This document shows positions 57,011 through 64,000 of a DNA stretch of 64,000 nt, piece by piece. The position numbers were made by a program, and so were the translations under genes. Origin of the DNA: Limnanthes douglasii subsp. nivea (Eukaryota; Streptophyta; Magnoliopsida; Brassicales; Limnanthaceae); contig JAUPFV010000004.1 of assembly GCA_036936605.1 (NCBI GenBank), positions 122,066,852 through 122,130,851 of the forward strand. The letters are read 5' to 3'. The notes beneath the pieces are model-generated. The model was not told where the DNA came from. It did no database searches and was given only the letters and a program-made list of their open reading frames with translations. The stretch's first letter is position 1. Each line of letters starts with the position of its first letter.

Positions 57011-59884
57011 CTACCTTCTTGCCTTTGGGATCATTCTCCTCTTCGCCTGGGCTCTCTCCGGTCTTCTCTTCATTATCAGATGAGGACCCCAGGGCCATAA
57101 GTCCACATAGAGCCATAAGTCCCCCAGGGTCCTCTTCGGAAATTTTTCATGAAAAAGGAGAACCATATCAGACTTCACCCTTTGAACCACTAACTCTTCG
57201 CTTTTAATTATCTCCCTGGCATAGGCATTGATCTTGGCATTGATTGTGGCCTCTTGGTCCCTTAGCAAAGCAGTTTTCTCCTCAGCAGCCTGGGTCACTG
57301 CATTTTCTAAGGCAATCTTGTCAGTGGTCAGGTTGGTGATAATCTTCTCCTTCGCAGTGGTCTCTCCCCTTGAGACAGTAAGGTCCTTCTCCATACCGGA
57401 CAGCTTCTCCTGAAGATCTTTGATGGTGTCTTCTAGGGTGGCAACTTTTGTGTTGCTTTCATCTTGATTCCTCTTCAGCTCGTCATTTGCTTCCTTAAGC
57501 AAATCAGCATTGGTAGTAGCAGTGCGGAGGTCTTCGGACAGCTTTTCCTTCTCAGACTTGAGGTATTTGATGGTGTCTGCTTGACTCCGGACTTGTCTCT
57601 CCAATGTAAGAACTGACTGCACATTACTAAGCAAGGAATGGGCTATGGTGTCCTTTTCACTGGAGATAATGAAAGTCTTACCATTGAAATTGACCGTATT
57701 GGAGCTGCTTGGAGGAACATATGGCCCTACGAATTCATCTCTGGGGAGGCCAAGGAAATACTCACCAAGCCCAGCTAGACCAGTGATGTCCATTCCATCG
57801 AGGTTGAGATCTCCCCCCTCTACCTCATCGGTATGAAAATCCCTTGGGATCTCTTCGGCCAGCGTTGGGTCAGAGGGGTCAGTGGGGAAAGAAGGCTCCG
57901 GATCCTGGAGAGCGAGCTCATCTCCTTGGGAAGTCTTTTTCTTCTTAGCTTCCCGGTCAGCGCCTTCACCTACTTGCTTGCGAGTCCTCTTGGGAGCCCT
58001 TGGAGGTTTTGGGAGGTCTACTTCCTGCCTTTCGGTCTCTTGCTCCTCCACTTGCAAGAGGGCTGCGTCAATTTGAACCTGAGCCGGCCCCTCCGGATCT
58101 GTTGGGGCATCCTTCTCAGCATCGCTCGCCACCTTTTTGCCTTTTCTCCTGCCTTTCATTTTGCTTGGGGCTTTAGCCCGGGCAGGCAGGTAGAGTGTCC
58201 CATCTAGTTCGTGGGACCTTCTAAGCACAGTGTCTTCAGGAGGCTGGGTGGTGAGCTCCTCCCAAGTTAGGTCTCTTCGACCTGTGGTGTTACACAGGTG
58301 AGACCTTGCTAGATTTCCAGGGGTGAAGGCTTTTTGGAATCGATTCTCCCAGTTCTCTGCGGCCCAAGCATTGATTTTGCCACAGGTAGTCTGTCCGGCC
58401 TTCAAATAATCCCCGAACTCCTTTGGCAGCTCTGTTAGAACAAAAGAGAAACTGGTTAATTTAAACTTAACTTTTAAAAAAAAAAGGAAAGAGAGAAACA
58501 GACAGAGATTTAAGGTAAGAAACTTACGGTCACTCCTCCACCTACTCCTGAGGAGGCTTGGGTTCTCTCCGGCCTTGATTTTCTTGCCGTTTTCCCAGGC
58601 GCCACTGACAAACAAGAATTGGCTTCTCCATTTGCTCTCTGACTCCAAGAGATCGTCAACAGCCTTGAGATCGTTCCCCATATTGAAATGGTAGAAGGGG
58701 AATTGGTGATGCTTACAAAGGTTGGCCACTGCTGCGAACTCTTCCATAGGAAGAGGGATCCCAGACAACCTAGATGCCATGATACATGACATCAAAGTAA
58801 ACCAGCCATTGGGGCTCAGCTGGCTCGGGCAGAGCTTGACTAGGTGGAAGTACCGAACGATCTCCGGGTCCACTGGGAACCTGAGTCCCCAATTAAGTAG
58901 CTTTGTAAAGAAGACTATTTAATTTCGCTTACAGTCCATAGGGGTCTCCGGATCAATGGGGATCCTTATCTTCACATTTTCTGGGATCCCCCATTTTGTG
59001 CGCATTCGATCCAGGTCAGAAGTATGGATGAATGCATACTTGGTCTTCTGCAAGGTCAAGAGGTACTTGAGCTCAACTCTGTGAAAGCACGGCCCCACTT
59101 TCCCCTCAAGGCACTCCGGCAAGTCCGGATGCCTCAGGTACAGATTTTCCTTGCCTTTTTTGGCAACAGCAGCAACATTTTCAGTCTGGCCGGAGGAGTC
59201 AGACTCGAAAGGGACCTCTTCAACAGAGTCCTCCATCCTCTCCTCCATAATTGTTGGGGGAACGTCTGTGGTAGTAGTCCGGAGAGGGTTAAAGCTTGGC
59301 TCAGCCTGGCTTCCGGACTGCTGACCTTCTGTGTTTTTATGACTTCTCACCTCAGGTTGGGGCTCGGAGGCAGAAGTCTCTCTTGGAGGTACCGGGCTGC
59401 TGGCCTCCGGACCAGATGGCCTCTCCCGGGGAGCTCTAATGGGCACTCCAGACCCAGAGCCACTGTTTTTCGCCCCCGATTTGGAGGGAGTATTCTTGGG
59501 GGCTAGTCCTTTAACTAATCGGCTTGGCCTCTTGATAACTAGTTTCTCCGGAGAGTGTTCAGAGTCAGATCCCATTGTAATAAACGGCGAAGGTTTCCTA
59601 ACACTTGTAACTGTGATTCCTGGCTCAACAGCAGGCACTGACTCCTGAAGTGAGGAACCAGAGACTATGGGTGAGAGGGTGGATTGAAAGAGTTTTTTGG
59701 GCTTAGTACCTTTGGAGGAGGATGAGCCTCGATCTGACTCTGTAACAGAGGTAATTGGTCTCTCAACTGGTGATGATGGTAGCCCTGCTGCTATTCGTCT
59801 CTCCTTCTCGACCTTTCGCGCTTTCTCCAACTCCGAAAGGTTAAGCCAACCACCTTTGATCAATGCTGTTCTTGTTGTAAACAT
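57011..59884 (-). pseudogene. Element A antisense ORF, gypsy-type transposon domain protein (one nonsense codon)
   Basis: A single long frame runs from ATG 59884 (MFTTRTALIKGGWLNLSELE) to 57011, broken only by TAA at 58921-58919, and also containing an in-frame intron (58527-58432). The N-terminal third is Ser/Pro-rich. The conserved domain at about 59090-58570 fits the plant 'putative gypsy type transposon' family: KTKYAFIHTSDLDRMRTKWG, RFPVDPEIVRYFHLVKLCPS, RLSGIPLPMEEFAAVANL. A basic linker (PPRAPKRTRKQ, REAKKKK) looks like a nuclear signal. The C-terminal 200 residues form a coiled coil (ERQVRSQADTIKYLKSEKEK and onward). B1 and B2 carry the same gene, so the family keeps it. Tat elements are known to carry antisense ORFs. 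The function is unknown. Confidence 0.88.
58432..58527 (-). other. In-frame 96-bp intron in the antisense gene
   Basis: On the minus strand GTAAGT starts at 58527 and TTCTAACAG ends at 58432. The length is 96 bp (32 codons), and its translation is hydrophobic and unlike the flanks, as expected for a T-rich plant intron. B1 and B2 have an AT-rich interruption at the same place, with AATAAGTT instead of GTAAGT. Confidence 0.75.
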
Positions 59885-59984
59885 AAACTACCAAGGAAAT
59901 TTTTTGCTTTAGAGAGAGAGAGCTCTGAGTAAATTTGCAGAGTAAATGTGAAAGAGATGATAAAACAGTGGAAAATGAATGTGA

Positions 59985-59991
59985 ATTTATA
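59985..59991 (-). promoter_or_regulatory. Possible TATA box for the element A antisense gene
   Basis: TATAAAT on the minus strand, about 100 bp upstream of ATG 59884, followed by a CT-rich leader (CTCTCTCTCTCTAAAGC) typical of plant 5' UTRs. B1 has a TATA-like string in the matching position. Confidence 0.6.
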
Positions 59992-60304
59992 GTAAATCTG
60001 AAAAGAAGAGTTGATTCCTAGGAGAATTCGAAAAGTTTGGCAATGATTAAAAGACGGCGCTGATGTCACTATTAGTAATTAAAGAGGTTACTTGTTGAAG
60101 AAGGTGGTGCGAAATTCAAGGTGAAAAAACGGTTGAAGTAACCAATCAGAGAGCGACACATGTCCCACTAAATCTGGCAAAAACCGTTTTGAATTCATAG
60201 AGCTTAACCTGTCCGGGTATCCCCACAGATCTGTCCGAATTGAAAACCACTTCAGGCATCAGACTGTTTTTCAGTTCTTTGACAAGAATACTTGCTCAAA
60301 CACC

Positions 60305-60319
60305 TAAAAAAGGGGCTCC
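60305..60319 (+). other. Polypurine tract of element A
   Basis: AAAAAAGGGGCTCC lies directly before the 3' LTR, the place where plus-strand DNA synthesis starts. Confidence 0.7.
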
Positions 60320-60800
60320 TGATGAGTCCGAATTCAGCATGCTCCCCGGATAGGGAAAATCGGTCTAAGTCTCTCCGAATACCGGACAGGTTACAAGGAC
60401 GTGAATCGAACAGGTCACTTGGACCGGACAGATTACTTTGAACACTATGAACTTAAGGTTGTTCGAACTATGACAAAAGTACTAAAAAACCTAAACACTT
60501 CCTGACTAAGCTACTTGCTCTCCTGCTTAGAACTCATGGGTCTTTAAACATGACCCGGGTCCTTTAAACATGACCCGAAAGCCCATAAGGGCCCAAACAT
60601 CACACTATAAATACCCAACCACCCGCATTAACTAGGGGTAATGAAAATTAACTGCTACCAAGCTGCTTAATTATCTCTCCACCTTATACTCTCTACTTTA
60701 ACTGATAAACACCCAAAAACCACCGTTAAACACCCTCACACCACCTTAAAACTCCACTTGAAATTACCAGCCTACCCTCAGGCGATTATTATCCACACCA
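60320..60800 (+). repeat. 3' LTR of element A
   Basis: 481 bp, same length and ends as the 5' LTR, about 8 base differences. TATA box at 60606-60613. It is followed by ACTCA, the right copy of the target duplication. Confidence 0.97.
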
Positions 60801-60989
60801 ACTCACATAATAGCTATAACATAAAATATGCAGTACTTAAAAATTTAAAAACATCCCCTGATGTAATAAACAACCATTAAAACCCCCTATTAAAATTCAA
60901 AGTTTCAAAAACAACAGCTTAGCCAAATAAAAAACAAAGCAACTATAAGATAGCTATAAGAAGTTGAATCTTAATATTTTAAGATCCAG

Positions 60990-62060
60990 TTACATCTTCA
61001 TGTCCTTGCTCCATGGGCTTGGGTACGCTACTGCAACTTTCATGTGGCCTAGCTGTATTCGTTTCCGTCCCACTTGTTATCTCACCAACATTTCCAATTG
61101 CCAAATCAGCCTTAAGTTCTTGCACTCGAGCCCCCACCATTTGTAGCACCTAAGAATCATCTGCAGCCTCTGCACGATTTTGTTCTCCCACAATCTCATT
61201 CGTACTCCCTTTTTCTAAAACAACATCTGGCTGTAACTCTTGTGCAGTTTCAGCTACGACCACAAGAGGTTTTTCTTTTATGGGTATTGGTTCAGGTGCT
61301 GCTGCCATAATATCATGTTGCTCAGCTTGGTCTTGAAACTCTTGAGCAGTTTCAGCTACGACAATGTTTGCTTCTGCTTCCATGGGTGTTGGCTCATGTT
61401 GCTCAGCTTGGTCTTCAAACTCTTGTGCAGTTTCAGCTACGATAACATTTGGTTCTTCTTCTATGGGTACAATAGCAATTTGTACCTCAACATCCGCTCC
61501 TACTACACCCCCACCAATATATGCCCCATCTGTGGTTACTTCCTCATCTTTTTCCACATTTTCAATTCCAGAACAACCTGGTACACCGCTAATAGAATTG
61601 GTCGCGACAAGCCTACATTTGTCAACTCCCAAAACATACAAAGTTTTTTCATTTGCCTGCCCCTCCCCTGATGTCTCGGTAACATCATTCGGTCCATCAG
61701 CAGCTCCAGATTCATTCTTCTCCTCATCCGTTTCACCTCCATCTTCTACTCCCTCGTCTGTGTCTTCTTCATTGTCGTCAGGTGTAGAACCCTCTACAAC
61801 TTCTTCTTCTTTATCATGTTTCTTCTGTCCTGCTTCTAACTTTTTGAACCCATGTTTTCTTGAGACATAAACTATGGTTTTAGGAACCTCATCCACTGGT
61901 ACTGATACCTATACTCTTTTCTCTGGTGACTCCTCTTCTACCGAAAAGAAAGGGAGTACACAAACCTTCTCTAGTGCTTCATTAACCCCAGCATCTTCAT
62001 CATCTTCATTAACTTGATCAGTTTTTTCTTGAAGCTTCAAAGTCAACAAAACAACCTCCC
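60990..62060 (-). pseudogene. Ulp1-type MULE gene, acidic middle exon with internal repeats
   Basis: On the minus strand a long open stretch (61896-61150, extending through IEELQREVVLLTLKLQEKTD upstream) encodes an acidic region (EEVVEGSTPDDNEEDTDEGV). Three repeats containing VAETAQE lie near 61440, 61360 and 61250, two of them in a longer VAETAQEF.DQAEQH form. A TAG at 61151-61149 ends it, but the same frame stays open beyond (MVGARVQELKADLAIGNVGE) to about 60990. The stop lies in a 42-bp duplicated segment (61119-61160). It lies between the N-terminal domain exons (right) and, across element A, the catalytic exons (left) of the same gene. Confidence 0.65.
61119..61160. repeat. 42-bp direct duplicate, copy 1
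   Basis: This segment is identical to 63074-63115. Here it introduces a stop codon into the acidic exon. In the other place it is part of an exon (minus-strand reading ILRCYKWWGLECK). Confidence 0.95.
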
Positions 62061-62124
62061 TTTGGAGTTCTTCAATCTGTGGTGAAATTCAACAAGTATT
62101 AGCCAAAGTAATGAAAATGCATTA

Positions 62125-62650
62125 TTAAAATTGAAAACCTCTTAAACGACTTACTTGTCTATTCTTTCGTGCAAGAGAAATCTTAAGCCTTTTGTTTTCT
62201 ACCGAGTATCTGTATTTTCCACTGGTTCTCTTCTTGACATATTCCATCCTCTTAAATAAAATACTACAAGTGCTTGCCTTGTAAACATTCATCCTCTTCG
62301 TCCGAGTACTTGAGCTGCCCCCTTTCTTGGGCGTATTTTTATTATGATCCAACCACCCTCACATCTCTTGACCAGATTCCTCTTCCACTCCCCCGTAATC
62401 AACTGTTTTGCCCAATTTCCATATCATTTGTTTCCCCTCCACTACAATACTTCGCCCGCTTCCCTCTTCTACTCATCATCGTCTTTTTCCTTTTGCCTGT
62501 CAACTTCCTACCAGACCCTGCACCAGTCTCCCCCGATTCGAAGGCCCTTTCTTCAGCTTCTGTTAATTTTACCTCTCCTTCCAATATCTGCAACATGCAA
62601 CTAGTATGTTCAAACAAACAGCGGACACGCACGTTGTTGACGCGTATCAT
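62125..62650 (-). pseudogene. Ulp1-type MULE gene, basic middle exons
   Basis: Two minus-strand pieces. 62650-62399 reads VRCLFEHTSCMLQILEGEVK with a basic end (GSGRKLTGKRKKTMMSRRGK). 62352-62158 reads basic, Lys/Arg-rich sequence (VKKRTSGKYRYSVENKRLKI, LARKNRQ), followed by GTAAGTCG, a likely splice donor. I recognise no domain. The basic clusters could be nuclear signals. The order fits a linker between the N-terminal domain and the acidic part. Confidence 0.5.
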
Positions 62651-62659
62651 TCGAATGAA

Positions 62660-62990
62660 GTGACACTACGCTGCGAATCCTATAATGATTAATTTAATAT
62701 CTCGCGATGCGAGTCATACAACCGTAGACCTCATGCGCGAGTCACATTCGTATTATTCGATGCGATTCGTTCTCCCATCAAGAAAATACGACGTGATGCA
62801 TGCATTACTGACGTATATGTCGTGTTTTTGCCACGCACCATAGGATGCGATTATCGATTGCGAATCGCATACCTACTACGCGAGATGGATGAATTCACCT
62901 CTTACTAAACTCTAGAAGATAGACATATTCATATCACGATACAGCAATTACCAATTAATATAAATTGCGGTACGTTATCACGCGAGTCAC
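62660..62990. other. MULE intron-like segment with CGCGAG-type strings
   Basis: A non-coding stretch between exons with several core or variant strings (CGCGATGCGAGTCA, TGCGCGAGTCAC, ACGCGAGATGGATG, CACGCGAGTCAC). They do not form a regular array here. Confidence 0.6.
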
Positions 62991-63073
62991 TACATAAATA
63001 ACATGCGACGGCCATATATTACATCATCATCGGGGAGCTTCATCAGCCTTTCAACAAGCGCAATAGTGGACTC

Positions 63074-63115
63074 CTTGCACTCGAGCCCCCACCATTTGTA
63101 GCACCTAAGAATCAT
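63074..63115. repeat. 42-bp direct duplicate, copy 2 (exonic)
   Basis: Identical to 61119-61160. This copy lies inside a coding exon and is likely the source. Confidence 0.95.
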
Positions 63116-63166
63116 GTTAGGCCTTACTAAATCTTCCCCTAGCGTGGTGTGCTCCATTATGAAGGA

Positions 63167-63242
63167 CTGGGAAAAGACAGGTCGAACTAGTGTCACTTTT
63201 ATAAGAAAACAAAATAATACAAACAGCAAGTTCAATACTCAC
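63167..63242 (-). other. 76-bp intron in the Ulp1-type gene
   Basis: Minus-strand donor GTGAGT (63242) and acceptor TTTTCCCAG (63167) with a T-rich interior. Splicing joins GCVAVLL to SFIMEHTTLG in phase 0. Confidence 0.75.
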
Positions 63243-64000
63243 CAATAACACTGCTACGCAACCGATGACGTGATATGGGGTCCCTTTCTCCAAACAATTA
63301 ACCATAGACTTCGTCAGCTTCTCAACAATTTCTCCCGACCAATCATAGTCATTAATTTTGAGCATGTCTTCTACGTATAAAACCATTGTCCAGCCCATGA
63401 TATCTCCAGATACAGAGTAGAAAAGGGTAGAACAAATTAAGAGTATCAGAAGCTTCCAAACGTCGGTTACTGATTCCTCACTCCTATCATTTGCTGTTAT
63501 TTCTATTGCTTCATGTTTCAAAACATACAGTAGTTATTTAATTGTATATGCTAAAACATGGCTAGCTTTCATAATCTGTTATTTCTACCTTTATCATCGC
63601 ATTTGAAATAGCATTTTGGTTTGACGGTCCACTTTTCCTCACCCTTGGACGCAAGAAATATTTCTGCATCGGTGGAGACTGGCTCTCCGCACCATCGGCA
63701 AATCTTCCAGTGAAAACCCCTGTTTTGTTCATTTGCATTTCCTCCGTTCCGTGTTTAAGACCGAAGATGGCTTTAACATCGTTTATGGTCAGTTTAACCC
63801 TCTTCGAGCCTATTCTAAAACACCCATTATTTACTGAATATCTCTTTATAATCTCCTCTATAACTTTGTTAAACTTCATCTTCGGCAGATCTTCGTTCAT
63901 TAGCATGAAGGAAGTTTTTAGCAACATATGGAATGGTGTGTTCTTCGTAGCCTCGATATGCTCCTCAGCCACTATGTCTTTCTGCAGCAAATTTAATATG

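Larger units (their letters stand above)
50267..60800 (+). mobile_element. Ty3/Gypsy Tat-lineage retrotransposon A (10.5 kb, young)
   Basis: Two 481-bp LTRs (50267-50747 and 60320-60800) begin TGATGAGTCC and end CACACCA. The flanks are ACTCA on both sides (50262-50266, 60801-60805), a perfect target duplication. I count about 8 differences between LTRs (about 1.7 per cent), so insertion is recent next to B1 and B2. Inside are a primer-binding site, gag-protease, pol with dual RNase H and integrase, the conserved 19-nt motif, the antisense gene and a purine-rich tract. A few stops and shifts remain, so this copy is probably not autonomous. Confidence 0.97.
39838..64000 (+). mobile_element. Large Mutator-like element (MULE), nested host of element A, right end outside window
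   Basis: The unit starts where B2 stops, with GGAAATGCCACACTAAGTAC, a MULE-end-like string (the resemblance is from memory). It holds a Mutator transposase gene (+) and three minus-strand genes: acidic protein, short unknown, Ulp1 type. Arrays of ~52-bp repeats fill the spaces between genes. The hexamer CGCGAG recurs from about 40590 to 50000 and again at 62700-63000, and is almost absent from the flanking elements. Element A (50267-60800) splits it. Without A the visible part is about 13.6 kb. The right end is not in the window, so terminal inverted repeats cannot be checked. Confidence 0.75.
62990..64000 (-). pseudogene. Ulp1-type MULE gene, N-terminal domain exons (partial at window edge)
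   Basis: The minus-strand reading is open to the window end. First exon (64000-63562): FNKVIEEIIKRYSVNNGCF, then GSKRVKLTINDVKAIFGLKH. Second exon (about 63505-63243): VWKLLILLICSTLFYSVSGD, VEDMLKINDYDWSGEIVEKL, ending IGCVAVLL. An intron from GTGAGT at 63242 to CCCAG at 63167 (76 bp) joins in frame to SFIMEHTTLGEDLVRPN. This layout resembles the N-terminal regions (DUF1985 or plant-mobile-domain type) found ahead of Ulp1 domains in plant MULE-encoded proteins. The exact family is not certain. The true start is beyond the window. Confidence 0.65.

Noticed and set aside
58901..58932. Minus-strand GTAAGC to ACAAAG at the stop in the element A antisense gene as a second intron
   Set aside because: It would be only about 32 bp, too short for a plant intron. 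The reading continues in the same frame past a single TAA.
61364..61870. Ser/Thr-rich plus-strand frame opposite the acidic exon
   Set aside because: A reverse reading of Glu/Asp-rich codons gives Ser/Pro/Thr-rich sequence. The minus strand has the coherent gene.

Overview
This window looks like nuclear, repeat-dominated DNA from a flowering plant, probably a dicot. It is AT-rich, carries plant-type LINEs, Tat-lineage Ty3/Gypsy retrotransposons, a Mutator-like element (MULE) and a nuclear insert of plastid DNA. I see no intact ordinary host gene. The species cannot be fixed from the sequence alone. Almost every coding stretch is part of a mobile element, and most are broken by stops or frameshifts.

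Layout: 1-4602 is an old LINE (LINE-1: ORF1 tail, then endonuclease, reverse transcriptase and RNase H). 4603-6219 is non-coding with three small tandem duplications. 6220-8302 is LINE-2, cut by a decayed Gypsy fragment (element C, 8303-9640). 9641-14024 is non-coding and holds a diverged ~340-bp tandem repeat. 14025-24809 is a decayed full-length Gypsy (element B1). 25694-30228 is LINE-3, which carries a mosaic plastid insert (ycf4, atpA and psbC pieces) flanked by a 13-bp direct repeat. 30229-39837 is a second B-family Gypsy (B2), cut off where the MULE begins. 39838 to the window end is a large MULE. 50267-60800 is a young Gypsy (element A) inside the MULE, with 481-bp LTRs and a perfect 5-bp target duplication. 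The nesting order is therefore LINE-3, then B2, then the MULE, then A, with the plastid insert as a separate event in LINE-3.

The Gypsy elements share one plan: gag, protease, reverse transcriptase, two RNase H domains, integrase, a conserved 19-nt motif, then a long gene on the opposite strand before the 3' LTR. This is the plan of the plant Tat lineage. In all four copies examined a stop codon sits at the same point between protease and reverse transcriptase. In B2 its context matches the tobamovirus-type read-through signal.

The MULE is the most interesting object. It has a Mutator transposase gene on the plus strand and three minus-strand genes: an intact small acidic protein, a short unknown gene, and a long multi-exon gene whose C-terminus is an Ulp1/C48 cysteine peptidase. 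The Ulp1 gene is split by element A. Every gap between these genes holds an array of ~52-bp repeats built on an ACGCGAG core. That hexamer is also scattered through the rest of the MULE and is nearly absent from neighbouring elements. The arrangement recalls Arabidopsis VANDAL elements, in which an element-encoded protein counteracts silencing by binding short motifs repeated in the element. That parallel is inference.
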